Source: Bacillota bacterium
GTDB taxonomy: Bacteria; Bacillota; Negativicutes; Sporomusales; CTSoil-080
DNA: 64,000 nucleotides
Direction: 5' to 3'
Assembly: GCA_017889635.1 (NCBI GenBank)
Contig: JAGGAC010000014.1
Span: forward strand, 1-64,000
This document shows positions 40,061 through 50,816 of the stretch, piece by piece. A model generated the notes under the pieces. The model did not search any database, was not told where the DNA came from, and saw only the letters and a list, made by a program, of their open reading frames with translations. Positions within the stretch are counted from its first letter, which is position 1, and every line of letters starts with the position of its first letter. The position numbers and the translations under genes are program-made.

Positions 40061-40110
40061 TATAAAAAGCGCAAACTATTGCATAAATGCAAAAAGCTTG
40101 CGCTTTTATA
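40061..40110 (-). terminator. intrinsic terminator
   Basis: TATAAAAAGCGCAA / TTGCGCTTTTATA inverted repeat 3' of the glutamate-synthase-like gene. Confidence 0.7.
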
Positions 40111-40156
40111 TTAAATATAGGTACCTGCGTCAAAACTAGAAGTCATCGTGCTAACT

Positions 40157-41806
40157 TCAAGAATTAAGAATTCTATAGGCACTTTCATTTTGGATATCGG
40201 TAATAAAAGGAATCTTCGTTTCTTTTTCCGTTTCCCGATTGGCGGACACAATATCTGTCCTTTCGATTTCGGTGGTTGAAAACTTCCGTGCCCCTGCCAT
40301 TAACTGTTGCAGTCCGGCCTTCAGTTTGTCCGCACAAGTCCATATTGCGATTGCACCATACGGAATATTCTTCATTTCATCTAAACCAACCTTTTTCTGT
40401 ACATCATGATAGCCGGCAAATATACGTTGTGCTGATGTTCCATATTCTTTAAAGCTGTCCGGCAACGCATCCCAGTTCCCGTTCACCGCATTTTTTCGTT
40501 CCGGGTGCAGAGCCCCCTCAATATTAGAACCTAAGAAACCAGGTATCATGATAGCCCTGCCCATGCATATCAGTTTGACATAGGGAGCACCCAGCGCCAG
40601 TGCCTTAAACATGTGATCTTCTCGTGCAAGCCCGCCGCCAAAAGCAATATCCACTACCTTACTTCCCTTATTCGCAAGCAACCTTGCATATTCATAAGCC
40701 TTTGCATGCAAGAGTATTGATGGCACACCCCACGTTTCCATCATGTTCCATGGGCTCATCCCAGTCCCCCCGCCAGATCCGTCAACAGTCAACAGATCTA
40801 ACTTAGCATCGGTAGCGAATTTTATCGCCATTGCCAACGCCTCCATGCCATAGGAACCTGTTTTCAAAGAAATCCTGTTGAAGCCAAGCTTTCTTAAATA
40901 TTGAACACTTTCCATAAAATCTTCCTGAACCTGGTCAACCGAAGATAAATTGGTGTAACCCAATCGACTATGCCGGGCAAATGACCTAATAGCCCCATGC
41001 TTATAAGCATCTTGAACCTCTGGCAGTGTCGGATCAGGATCTACAATATAGCCGCGATTTTTTAGAAAAGCAGCATAATCAATATCCTTAACTTGTATTT
41101 CTCCGCCAATATCCTTTGCCCCTTGACCCCATTTCAGTTCAAGAACTACCTTATCGCCATACTTGTCGATAATATATTCGGCAACCCCATTTCTGGTATC
41201 CTCCACATTCACTTGAACAATAATTGCTCCATAACCATCATGGTAGCGCAAATAACATCCAATCCGTCTATCAAGCTCCGGCGCTGCCGTTATTCTTCCA
41301 TTCTCAATAACCGAAGCCTTATCAACGCCAACAACATTCTCCCCAACAACAATTGGTATACCGACAAGTGCGGCGCCAATAGCAAAAGACTCCCAATACT
41401 TTGCAGCAATAAAAGTCGAACCTAACGCTCCGGTCATAAGCGGCATTCGGCATTTTGTTTTTATTGTATTGCCAAATTCGCACTCGGTACTAACATTAGG
41501 AAAAATGCAATCGTCTTGCGAATTTGAGAGTTCATTTTTCATACCTTGTGCCCCATAATTATACCCCTGGATTCGCAATGAATTATAAGATACGCCTACA
41601 TGGGTAGTATTGCCGCTCCCTGCTGTCACAGCGCCAAAGTCACGAGGATATAGCAGCTTCCTGCCGCGAATACTTGACAGCCAGGTTTCACATTTCCCGT
41701 GACAGTCAGCTCTGCAAAGCGAACACAATCCTGACTCTAGAGGATTGCCTCTATTTACCGTCCCCAATACATCATTATTCTTCTGCATAAAACCTCTCCC
41801 CCTCAT
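40157..41806 (-). CDS. FMN-binding glutamate synthase family protein
   Basis: LDLLTVDGSGGGTGMSPWNMMETWGVPSILLHAKAYEYA; GAPYVKLICMGRAIMIPGFLG; N-terminal CSLCRADCHGKC. Confidence 0.92.
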   Translation of the reverse strand: MRGRGFMQKNNDVLGTVNRGNPLESGLCSLCRADCHGKCETWLSSIRGRKLLYPRDFGAVTAGSGNTTHVGVSYNSLRIQGYNYGAQGMKNELSNSQDDCIFPNVSTECEFGNTIKTKCRMPLMTGALGSTFIAAKYWESFAIGAALVGIPIVVGENVVGVDKASVIENGRITAAPELDRRIGCYLRYHDGYGAIIVQVNVEDTRNGVAEYIIDKYGDKVVLELKWGQGAKDIGGEIQVKDIDYAAFLKNRGYIVDPDPTLPEVQDAYKHGAIRSFARHSRLGYTNLSSVDQVQEDFMESVQYLRKLGFNRISLKTGSYGMEALAMAIKFATDAKLDLLTVDGSGGGTGMSPWNMMETWGVPSILLHAKAYEYARLLANKGSKVVDIAFGGGLAREDHMFKALALGAPYVKLICMGRAIMIPGFLGSNIEGALHPERKNAVNGNWDALPDSFKEYGTSAQRIFAGYHDVQKKVGLDEMKNIPYGAIAIWTCADKLKAGLQQLMAGARKFSTTEIERTDIVSANRETEKETKIPFITDIQNESAYRILNS

Positions 41807-41953
41807 AAAAACATTGACCTATGTATACTATACAAGTACTTTGTTCCCTTGTCCACGGACAAATTATTAGTTTTTTCTGATAATTTCGACAAGGTTAGAC
41901 CGCTCACAAATCGGTCTAACCTCAGTATAGGACTTGCCAATATCCTCAAGCCT

Positions 41954-42280
41954 CTACCAATCCCGCCACTTCTCAGTAATATCCTCATCCGTATCCAATC
42001 CTGCCATGCGGGCAGCAATATAAATAAAGTCGCATAAATCTTCCCGTTCGACTGTCTCAATGAACGAGTAAATTGCATCCAACTTATTAAACTTCACAAC
42101 AACAGCTTGCACACACCGCAGAATATCCTGACTTTTTAGCGGATCACCCAAAGTATCCAAATTACGAATGAACTCCTCCAGCGCGATCTCACATTGACTA
42201 ATGACTTCTTCTGAATAGGGATACTGACTTGTTTTCCATCTCAGCGTCGGTTTTGCTTCACGCAGTTTCTCCAGATTCAT
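41954..42280 (-). CDS. hypothetical protein
   Basis: 108 aa ORF directly downstream of the SLC13-like gene region; no family recognised. Confidence 0.55.
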   Translation of the reverse strand: MNLEKLREAKPTLRWKTSQYPYSEEVISQCEIALEEFIRNLDTLGDPLKSQDILRCVQAVVVKFNKLDAIYSFIETVEREDLCDFIYIAARMAGLDTDEDITEKWRDW

Positions 42281-42328
42281 CCTATATATTTCTCCTCATA
42301 ACAGTATAATTTGACCAAATTACAGTAA

Positions 42329-43567
42329 TTACACCAGACAGTATAACCATAAAACTCCAATCGCGGTTGTAAATAGCGTCAGCGGAAAACCAACCTTGAA
42401 ATAATCCCAAGCGTTTATCTTAATATGCTCACGTTTAGCAATCTCCACCACAATCAAATTTGCAATAGATCCTGTAATAGTAAGATTTCCGGCAAGAGTC
42501 GAAAATAAAGCCAAACCTTTCCACCAGTATTCGGCATTTACCCCCGGTATCAGATATTTCATTAACAGAACCGCAGGCACATTGCTTACAATATTTGACA
42601 CGGCAAGTGTCACTGCCGCAAACATCTCCATACTTTTAAAACTTGAAAAAGACAAACGTTCAAAAACAAAGGTCATCAGTCCGCTTCTTTCAACACCATT
42701 TACAATAACAAAAAGACCAATAAAAATAATAAGCAGATTAAAATCTACACTGGAATATACTTTATTAGGCTTTATTCGTCTAGTAATAAGTAATAATGCG
42801 CCCCCCAGGCTAGACGCAAACGCTAGGTCATACCCGACTATATAGGACGCCAATACCAAAATAAACGCAACCATGCTTTTACTAATCAAGTATGTGTGAA
42901 CATTACTGCAACCTAGCGCTGACGCCGAACAACTTCCCTCAAGTTCTGCCCGGAAATAATATGCTATTACAACATATACAGCAATTAACCCGCCAAGAGC
43001 AACTGGAGCAGCGGTTAAAAAATAGGCTGTAAAAGACATTCCGGACAAGCTCCCTACCAAAATGTTCTGGGGATTACCTAAGAGCGTCGAAGCACTTCCG
43101 ACATTAGATGCCATAGCTACCCCCAAAAGATGTGGCAACGGATTACACTGAAATTTTCTACATATTAACACCACTACCGGTGTAAAAAGCAAGCATATTA
43201 TATCATTAATCGCAAATGCCGACATAATTCCACTGACCATAACTATCGCACATAAAAGCTGTTTTTTATTGTTAACCCTCTGGCAAACTGCATTTCCCAC
43301 TAATTCGAAAAAACCTGCCAATTTCAGATTAGCAACCAATATCATCATTGAAAACAGAATAATAATAGTTTTATAATCAACCGCGGTTGTTGCCTCATTA
43401 AAGGATAATACCCCCGAACCAATCATTGCCACTGCCCCAATAATAGCTGCCCCGGCTCGATCTACCCGAAACAGCGGGCTTTTCCCAAATGTAAATATCA
43501 CAAGAACAGCAGTCAAAATTAATCCGGCCCACAGCATTTCTATCCTATAATCCAATCTTGAATCCAC
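42329..43567 (-). CDS. SLC13/ArsB-like anion transporter
   Basis: FNEATTAVDYKTIIILFSMMILVANL, ASNVGSASTLLGNPQNILVG, NIVSNVPAVLLMKYLI. Confidence 0.9.
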   Translation of the reverse strand: MDSRLDYRIEMLWAGLILTAVLVIFTFGKSPLFRVDRAGAAIIGAVAMIGSGVLSFNEATTAVDYKTIIILFSMMILVANLKLAGFFELVGNAVCQRVNNKKQLLCAIVMVSGIMSAFAINDIICLLFTPVVVLICRKFQCNPLPHLLGVAMASNVGSASTLLGNPQNILVGSLSGMSFTAYFLTAAPVALGGLIAVYVVIAYYFRAELEGSCSASALGCSNVHTYLISKSMVAFILVLASYIVGYDLAFASSLGGALLLITRRIKPNKVYSSVDFNLLIIFIGLFVIVNGVERSGLMTFVFERLSFSSFKSMEMFAAVTLAVSNIVSNVPAVLLMKYLIPGVNAEYWWKGLALFSTLAGNLTITGSIANLIVVEIAKREHIKINAWDYFKVGFPLTLFTTAIGVLWLYCLV

Positions 43568-43613
43568 CTTTAGTTGTATAGTTTACTATTATTATACCGC
43601 TAAGACCTTCCGA

Positions 43614-45350
43614 TCATTTCAGCTTAACAACAAGATAAAACTCCGGCATATTTACCTTTTCATTCCGTCCTTGGATACTTTTAAATACATAAGTAACTTT
43701 AATACTCTCATTCTCATCGACAAAAGTCATCTCACTTTGGTTCAAGACAGCTTTATCTATATTACTATTATGAAGCTTCAAAACAACATCCTGTACGTGC
43801 TTGCTGTAGATAACCTCCCCAGCCCGAACTATATTAAGGTTTAGGTTATCATCAATATAAGCTGCGCAGCCTGTATCAAGTTCGGCTTTTTTATCAGAAT
43901 AAATTCGACCGTCAGCGATCACTCTTAATCTCACACGGCCATTAAATTCCGCAAAATAGTCTGCTCCATTAATATCCAGCAAAACTCCCCCAACGTTCAG
44001 CGAATGCGCCCAACTTTTTTCACGAATACCAAAGCCAAATACATCTTGCATTTGATTTGTAGAAAATCCTGCCGGAAGGTACTTCAAATCCGCCAATTTT
44101 TCCTGCTGTTCAAAATACCTAATAATCGACTTAATTTCATCCTTATCAACATCCGGCAAAGTTTCTTGGGGTTTAACTAGCTGATTATCTTCAATCATAT
44201 GATATTTCATTAATATCTTTTCAAATCTAATATTTTGACTAAGTTTTGTAACTTCAAAACAGCTCCATGGACCAACTACCGACAATAATGCCAAAAATGC
44301 GGTAAAAATCGCAATAACGATATTGCGGGGATTTTTAATTATGCTCAGATAAATCATATATCCTAGAATTACGACTCCCGTAAGCACAACATAATAACGG
44401 CTTTCAGTTATTCCGTAGGCATTAATTCGTATACCAACAGTAATAAACATCATTATCAACAACGGTAGAATCGCTTTCGGGAACACCATAATAAATTTAT
44501 TTACCCATCGATTAGTAGCCCGCAACGGAAACATGCAAAATATACTACATGTACTAATAATGGCATACCATAATACCAGATTTGCAACAACTTTGTCTGG
44601 CCAGGCAAATGATAGTACAATTTTGAAAAAGTATGCATATAATATCGCCGAATAAATTGCCAGTAGCGGCATAATAATGTACTTTAAGAGACCCTTCAAA
44701 ACTTCAGGGTAATCATCAATACACTTATTTTCCCCCTGCTGCGGTACTCCAGCCAAAAAGTATGCCAAAGCGAAAACAACCGTAGTATCCCAGATGTCGA
44801 CCGCAAAATGAAAATAATCACCGATTGAAAATAGCAGATTGAGAGTAACAATAATTGCCATACAACCTGCATAAACAATTAGCGCATACAAGAAACTTAC
44901 TAAAAATCTCACTAAAAGAGCAATAACATAATTTTCATAATTCTCACGACGGTAAAAATAAGGAATAAAGGTAAATGCCAGATAAAAAAAGATATTTAAA
45001 GCACTATATTTTATTATCGCTATAGCATTAAAGCCTCTAAATATATAAAAAACGACCATTAATCCAATTATCGCCAATGCATAGACCGAAATTTTAGCTC
45101 TTTTGTCAGAAAAGTTTCTCTGTTCAAACAAGACCCGAACGACAAGAAAAACCGGACACCCCAAAGCTACAGTAGCTAAAATCCGCCTAAGCACAACCAT
45201 CTCATTCGTACTTTGAAAATCTAAATGATTTAAATATATAGCAATCCCTAAACAAATAACCGCTAATAAAAGAGTTTCCGGAAACCGCTTTATGCCAATT
45301 ACAAACTTTGTTCGCAAATTGCCGAAAACCAAGCCCAGCTTCTTAAGCAT
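43614..45350 (-). CDS. DUF4153-like multi-pass membrane protein
   Basis: About 10 TM N-terminal half, soluble C-terminal region; family call by eye. Confidence 0.65.
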   Translation of the reverse strand: MLKKLGLVFGNLRTKFVIGIKRFPETLLLAVICLGIAIYLNHLDFQSTNEMVVLRRILATVALGCPVFLVVRVLFEQRNFSDKRAKISVYALAIIGLMVVFYIFRGFNAIAIIKYSALNIFFYLAFTFIPYFYRRENYENYVIALLVRFLVSFLYALIVYAGCMAIIVTLNLLFSIGDYFHFAVDIWDTTVVFALAYFLAGVPQQGENKCIDDYPEVLKGLLKYIIMPLLAIYSAILYAYFFKIVLSFAWPDKVVANLVLWYAIISTCSIFCMFPLRATNRWVNKFIMVFPKAILPLLIMMFITVGIRINAYGITESRYYVVLTGVVILGYMIYLSIIKNPRNIVIAIFTAFLALLSVVGPWSCFEVTKLSQNIRFEKILMKYHMIEDNQLVKPQETLPDVDKDEIKSIIRYFEQQEKLADLKYLPAGFSTNQMQDVFGFGIREKSWAHSLNVGGVLLDINGADYFAEFNGRVRLRVIADGRIYSDKKAELDTGCAAYIDDNLNLNIVRAGEVIYSKHVQDVVLKLHNSNIDKAVLNQSEMTFVDENESIKVTYVFKSIQGRNEKVNMPEFYLVVKLK

Positions 45351-45460
45351 AAGTTCTTACCCCCATAATTTTTCCTTCATCCAAAATACCATTCTTTAAA
45401 TATCATCACAATTTATTCACCTCCTTTTAAATTCTACAATATGTATAAATACCCTTTTAA

Positions 45461-45514
45461 TAACAAAACACCCCACTTTTAAGCCATCTAGCCTAAAAGC
45501 AGGGTGTTTTGTTA
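45461..45514. terminator. intrinsic terminator
   Basis: TAACAAAACACCC / GGGTGTTTTGTTA inverted repeat 3' of acrB-like gene. Confidence 0.8.
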
Positions 45515-48500
45515 TTCAGATACCTTTTGCATTCTCGATTTTATTTTTCGCCGTTCGTCAAGTTTCACAGTTAGCTTTTCCACTACTACAAAGAGTACCG
45601 GTATCAAAAATATTCCCAGCACTGTGGCCATAAACATTCCGCCGACCACCGCTGTTCCCATTGAGTTTCTGGCCCCAGACCCTGCGCCAGTTGCAAAGGC
45701 CAGCGGCAAACAGCCGATAACAAACGCAAGGGACGTCATAATAATCGGCCGCAGACGGAGCTTTGCCGCTTCAATAGCCGCCTGTACCGGATTCATCCCG
45801 TTATCAACCCTGACTTTAGCAAACTCAACAATCAAAATCGCATTTTTAGCCGCCAATCCGATTAACATAACTAACCCAATTTGCATATAGATACTATTTT
45901 CTAGGTTTCTTACATATTGAAACAACAGCGCTCCGAAAATCCCAACTGGAACAGCAAGCAAAACTGCAAATGGCACACTCCAACTTTCATATAGCGCTGC
46001 CAAGCACAGAAATACAAATATTAAAGCCATTCCAAACACTATTGGTGCCCTATTACCAGCAATTTTCTCTTCACGACTTTGCCCAGACCATTCATAAGTA
46101 TAACCGCTAGGCAGAGTTTGCGCCGCTACTTCCTCTAGCGCAGTCATTGCTTGGCCAGAGCTATACCCCGATGCCGGACTGCCGCTAATTTTTACAGCAT
46201 TTACTCCATTGTACCTAGATATAAGCGAAGGTGCTGTAATTTTCTTCGGGGTAACCAGCGTATTTAATGGCACCATTGTATTACTGGAACTTTTTACAAA
46301 TAGCGAACGCATTGCGTCAACATCACTGCGGTACTGGCTTTCGGCCTGGACGATAACTTTATAAGTCTTGCCAAACTTATTCATATCATTAACTTGCGTT
46401 CCACCAAGATATACCTGCAAGGCCGTAAATACGTCAGAAACTTCTACACCCATTTTCTTAGCTTTCTCCCGGTCGACCTCAAATTCATACCCCGGAGTGT
46501 CGTTCTTAAAGTTAGAAGCAACTGACCCAATCTCTGGCCGCTGACGAGCAGCCTCAACAAATTTCTTGGATATACTGTCAAGATCATCCAATGTTCCGCC
46601 ATTATGATCCTCTAGCATTAAGGTAAAGCCGCCAACCATACCAAGACCAGGCAGAGCCGGTGGAGCAAAAGAGATTACCGTACCCTCAGGCAATTGCCCG
46701 CCGCTAATCATCGTCTGGCCAATTTCCGCCTTCACTTTTAATTTGTCATCAGTTCTCTTATCCCACGAATCCAATGAAACGAACAGCGCTCCAGCGTTTG
46801 GTTTACTTCCGCCGCTTAACATATCCATGCCTGACAATCCCATAATATTAGCAACTCCAGGCTGAGCCTTTACTGTCTCAGTAAACTCTTTCATCACTGA
46901 GATAGTTCGATTCAAACTAGACGCCTCAGGCAAAGTAACTGCTGTAATATAAAACCCCTGATCCTCATCCGGTACAAAAGACGAAGGAACAAGCTTATAT
47001 AATACGCCGGCAAAGATCAGTATAACCACCAGCAATACCATACATAACCGGGCTTTAGCGATAAGCTTTATTAAACTGCTTCCATAACGTTCAGTATATT
47101 TTTCTATCAATTTATTGAAAGCGTCAAAAAATCGACCAAGCCTGCCTTTATGCTCATTTGGATTATAAGGCTCCAATAGCAGCGTGCAAAGTGCCGGTGT
47201 CAGCGACAACGCAATAATCGCAGATAAGGCCATCGAAACCACAATAGTCAAGGCAAATTGTTTATATAGTATCCCCATCATCCCGCCAAAAAACGCGACC
47301 GGAATAAATACTGAGGCTAACACAAAGGCAATCGCGACTACCGGCCCGGAAACTTCACTCATCGCTTTTTTAGTTGCCTCCATCGGGGTAAGACCGGAGT
47401 AACGCATATGATGTTCAACGGCCTCAATAACAACAATGGCATCGTCTACAACCAGTCCAATAGCCAGCACCATCGCAAACAGCGTTAAAGTATTGATTGT
47501 AAATCCTAGTACGACAAACGCGCCAAAAGTACCTATTAGCGATACAGGAATGGCTAGCATTGGAATAAGCGTTGCCCGCCAACTCTGTAAAAAGAGAAAC
47601 ACAACAATCAACACTAATAGTAAGGCTTCAACAAAGGTTTTCGCAACATCTATCATTGACTCGCGAACAAATTTACTATTATCGACAATAACTTTATACT
47701 CTAAACCATCAGGGAAATTTTGCTTTGCAGCTTCAAGAACCTTCTTTACATTACCAATCGTTTGCAAAATATTCGCCGTGCTTGATAACTTAACTGCAAA
47801 CCCCGCACTGGGATGCCCATCAACTAAACTATCATACGTATATGACTTACTGCCAAACTCTACTCTGGCCACGTCCTTAAGTCGTATAAACGACCCATCT
47901 GTCTTGGCGCGAATAATAATATTTTCGAATTCATTAAGATCAGTTAATCGTCCTTTTACTCTGGCAGTATATTGAAAATCCTGTTGAGAATTAGTTGGTA
48001 ATTTACCGACAGAGCCAGCGGCAGCTTGAACATTTTGGTTTTCAATTGCTGAAGTAACTTCACTTGGCGAAACCGCCAATTGAGCCATTTTTTCCGGTTG
48101 TAGCCAAATTCTCATGCTATAATCAGACCCAAATTCCGTTACATCACCAACCCCATCGACCCTTTTAATTTGATCAACAAGATAAATAGTACCATAATTT
48201 TTTAAAAACTTAGTATCATATGTGCCGTTAGGCGAATATAAGTTGAAAATCATCGCCATGTCTTGTGAAGATGACCTTGTAGTAACACCAGTTGACTGGA
48301 CAGTACTTGGAAGCGAGTTTGTCGCCTCCGCAACCCGGTTTTGGGTCTGCACCGCTGCCGTATCAGCGTTTGTTGCCGACTCAAATTGAACAGTTAGCGA
48401 ATACGTACCCTCATCAGAACTAGTCGAAGACATCGATGTCATGCCTTCTACCCCATTGACCTTATCTTCAATAGTCTGGGCTACAGTTTGATTAACAACC

Positions 48501-48664
48501 TCAGCGTTGGCACCTTGATATGAGGTACTAACAGAAACTGTTGGTGGAGTAATCTGAGGATACTGCGCAATCGGCAACGTAAAGGCAGCAACCACACCGA
48601 CCATCGTTATAATGATCGATAAAACGATTGCAAATATCGGGCGCTCAATGAAAAATTTAGCCAT
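45512..48664 (-). CDS. RND multidrug efflux permease (HAE1/AcrB-like)
   Basis: FFIERPIFAIVLSIIITMVGVVAAFTLPIAQYPQITPP; GLVVDDAIVVIEAVEHHM; full-length 1050 aa. Confidence 0.97.
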   Translation of the reverse strand: MAKFFIERPIFAIVLSIIITMVGVVAAFTLPIAQYPQITPPTVSVSTSYQGANAEVVNQTVAQTIEDKVNGVEGMTSMSSTSSDEGTYSLTVQFESATNADTAAVQTQNRVAEATNSLPSTVQSTGVTTRSSSQDMAMIFNLYSPNGTYDTKFLKNYGTIYLVDQIKRVDGVGDVTEFGSDYSMRIWLQPEKMAQLAVSPSEVTSAIENQNVQAAAGSVGKLPTNSQQDFQYTARVKGRLTDLNEFENIIIRAKTDGSFIRLKDVARVEFGSKSYTYDSLVDGHPSAGFAVKLSSTANILQTIGNVKKVLEAAKQNFPDGLEYKVIVDNSKFVRESMIDVAKTFVEALLLVLIVVFLFLQSWRATLIPMLAIPVSLIGTFGAFVVLGFTINTLTLFAMVLAIGLVVDDAIVVIEAVEHHMRYSGLTPMEATKKAMSEVSGPVVAIAFVLASVFIPVAFFGGMMGILYKQFALTIVVSMALSAIIALSLTPALCTLLLEPYNPNEHKGRLGRFFDAFNKLIEKYTERYGSSLIKLIAKARLCMVLLVVILIFAGVLYKLVPSSFVPDEDQGFYITAVTLPEASSLNRTISVMKEFTETVKAQPGVANIMGLSGMDMLSGGSKPNAGALFVSLDSWDKRTDDKLKVKAEIGQTMISGGQLPEGTVISFAPPALPGLGMVGGFTLMLEDHNGGTLDDLDSISKKFVEAARQRPEIGSVASNFKNDTPGYEFEVDREKAKKMGVEVSDVFTALQVYLGGTQVNDMNKFGKTYKVIVQAESQYRSDVDAMRSLFVKSSSNTMVPLNTLVTPKKITAPSLISRYNGVNAVKISGSPASGYSSGQAMTALEEVAAQTLPSGYTYEWSGQSREEKIAGNRAPIVFGMALIFVFLCLAALYESWSVPFAVLLAVPVGIFGALLFQYVRNLENSIYMQIGLVMLIGLAAKNAILIVEFAKVRVDNGMNPVQAAIEAAKLRLRPIIMTSLAFVIGCLPLAFATGAGSGARNSMGTAVVGGMFMATVLGIFLIPVLFVVVEKLTVKLDERRKIKSRMQKVSE

Positions 48665-48676
48665 ATCTTCGCCCTC

Positions 48677-49870
48677 CTACTGCTGCGCCGGAGTCTCTAA
48701 AGCATCCGGTTCTACCATTGTTACATTCAAAGCCGCTCCTGATTTCACCTTATCAATTCCTTCAACAACAATACGTTCATTAGCTGTAAGGCCATCTTCA
48801 ACCACCACCATATTGCCGACCTTACTTCCTAGTTTCACTGCTCGTTGTTCAGCCTTATTATCATCAGTTACCACGATGACAAATTTATTATCCAACAATT
48901 CTTTTACCGCCCGCGCTGGTATTAAAATCGCACCCTGGCGAACCTGCCCCGGTATAACAACCCGTGCAAACATCCCAGGAAGAAGAAGTTTTTGGGGATT
49001 ACTAAACGTGGCTTTCATTGTAATCGTGCCTGTCGTATCACTAATTCCCTTATCAATTTGTTCAATATGTCCCAGCAACGGATATTCAGAACCATTGCTA
49101 AGTGTAAGTTTAAGGTTATCTTTAATACTGCTTGGCAAAGTGCCGTTTCCCAGCTGAACTAATTGCAAATATTCATTTTCACTCATACTAAACTGAACCC
49201 AAACAGGATCTGTCGATGATACACTAGCTAGGGTAGTTGAACCCGCTGCTACAAAATCTCCGACACTTAAATCATTGACATCAATTCGTCCATCAACAGG
49301 CGAAACAATTAAAGTATCCTGCTCATCCTCTACAGCCTGCTGCAAAGCAGCCCGGCTAACGTCAACCGTAGCAGAGTTCTCTTGTGCTGCAGCTACTTGC
49401 GTATCAAAAGTTTGGCGAGAAATAGCATCTTGTGAGGCTAACATTTGATATCTTGCTACATCTTTTTGGCTGTTGTTAAGCGTTGCCTGCGACTTAGCAA
49501 GCGTCGCCTGAGCGGAACGAATCGCTGACTGGTACTGTTTATTATCAATTCTAAACAGGGGTTGTCCCTTATGGACAATATCGCCGCCCTTTACCATCTT
49601 TTCTACAATACTGCCGGCTACCTTGGACATAATTTTCACTTCATTTTTTGACTGCACTTTCCCGACGAATTCGTAGTTAATCGCCGTATCGCGATTAACT
49701 ACCTGTACTGCCTTAACCGCTACCGCCTGTGACATTCTAGTTGCTTGATTTTTTGCCAGTAACCAACTGCGCACAGCAACAACACCTATCACTATCACCA
49801 AAATAGCTAATCCAAAATATAAAATTCTGGAACGTTCAATTTTCACTTGCGATTCCCCCTGATTAAACAT
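48677..49870 (-). CDS. RND periplasmic adaptor subunit (AcrA-like)
   Basis: VEKMVKGGDIVHKGQPLFRIDNKQYQSAIRSAQATL; VSPVDGRIDVNDLSVGDFV. Confidence 0.95.
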   Translation of the reverse strand: MFNQGESQVKIERSRILYFGLAILVIVIGVVAVRSWLLAKNQATRMSQAVAVKAVQVVNRDTAINYEFVGKVQSKNEVKIMSKVAGSIVEKMVKGGDIVHKGQPLFRIDNKQYQSAIRSAQATLAKSQATLNNSQKDVARYQMLASQDAISRQTFDTQVAAAQENSATVDVSRAALQQAVEDEQDTLIVSPVDGRIDVNDLSVGDFVAAGSTTLASVSSTDPVWVQFSMSENEYLQLVQLGNGTLPSSIKDNLKLTLSNGSEYPLLGHIEQIDKGISDTTGTITMKATFSNPQKLLLPGMFARVVIPGQVRQGAILIPARAVKELLDNKFVIVVTDDNKAEQRAVKLGSKVGNMVVVEDGLTANERIVVEGIDKVKSGAALNVTMVEPDALETPAQQ

Positions 49871-50002
49871 GATATTTCACTGGCAAAACCCTCGTTACTT
49901 GAATTTAAGCGGTTACTTTATCCCTTCACCCTCCTTTTATATTAGACCGCCAACTCCAGTTAACTGAGTACGCTCCGTAAAATCAAAAGATCATCCAATA
50001 AT

Positions 50003-50050
50003 AATTGTAACAACAAATACCGACAATTACTTGTCATTATTGTTACAATT
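50003..50050. promoter_or_regulatory. inverted repeat upstream of the RND operon, possible operator
   Basis: AATTGTAACAA (50003-50013) and TTGTTACAATT (50040-50050), perfect 11-nt arms. Confidence 0.4.
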
Positions 50051-50173
50051 AAGTTACATTTTAAAATCTCGCTAAATTCCTTTCGACACTACAACCGTCT
50101 ATATCAAACGGACTTAACATTTCGCTTAGCTTGATCAGTAATATTACTCGGCCACCTATTTATACTCAATATT

Positions 50174-50599
50174 TTATCCCAGCAATTTAATAAGTTCAGA
50201 TGAATACATATCTAATTTTTCAGTTATTCCACCCATAATCCAAGCAAAAGCCCCGTTAATCTTCTTAGTCACTTTTTGAAGCCAGTGATTATGTTTTGCA
50301 TCAACTTCATTATAATATTGCGAACTATAGCTAACACCTGCCGCCACTTCCTTGCGGGTATTATCCAATAACTTTTTTATATCTTGCCAAGCAATCTGTC
50401 TTTCTCCTACCTCAGCAACATATTGCGGCTGCATTGTCCCCTTGTCTTTATCCGTACCATTGCCTAAAACAAATTGTTCCGACGAAAAGCATATATTTTT
50501 TGCCTTTAATAGTCCCCCTCTAAAGTCGTTGGGAAACGTATCATCGCTGACATTCACAATAACAAGCAGCACCAAACATAAGATCACAACGTTTCTCAT
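50174..50599 (-). CDS. hypothetical secreted protein
   Basis: 141 aa with N-terminal hydrophobic segment. Confidence 0.5.
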   Translation of the reverse strand: MRNVVILCLVLLVIVNVSDDTFPNDFRGGLLKAKNICFSSEQFVLGNGTDKDKGTMQPQYVAEVGERQIAWQDIKKLLDNTRKEVAAGVSYSSQYYNEVDAKHNHWLQKVTKKINGAFAWIMGGITEKLDMYSSELIKLLG

Positions 50600-50714
50600 A
50601 AACCCTTCCTTTCAATACAATGCTAATGCATAACTCTGCCAAGACTATTGGCTAATTATAACTTAAATTAGTCCCAAAACCGTCACAAAAAGGTGTCTGT
50701 CTTATCACAATTAC

Positions 50715-50762
50715 GCAAAATGGTCCCAACTCCTGAATTTACAAGAGTCGGGACCATTTTGC
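50715..50762. terminator. intrinsic terminator
   Basis: GCAAAATGGTCCC / GGGACCATTTTGC inverted repeat. Confidence 0.75.
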
Positions 50763-50816
50763 ACTTGACGTTATTGTTCACTGCCGGTCATTAGCCGGCT
50801 TAGCCTTTTGTGATAA

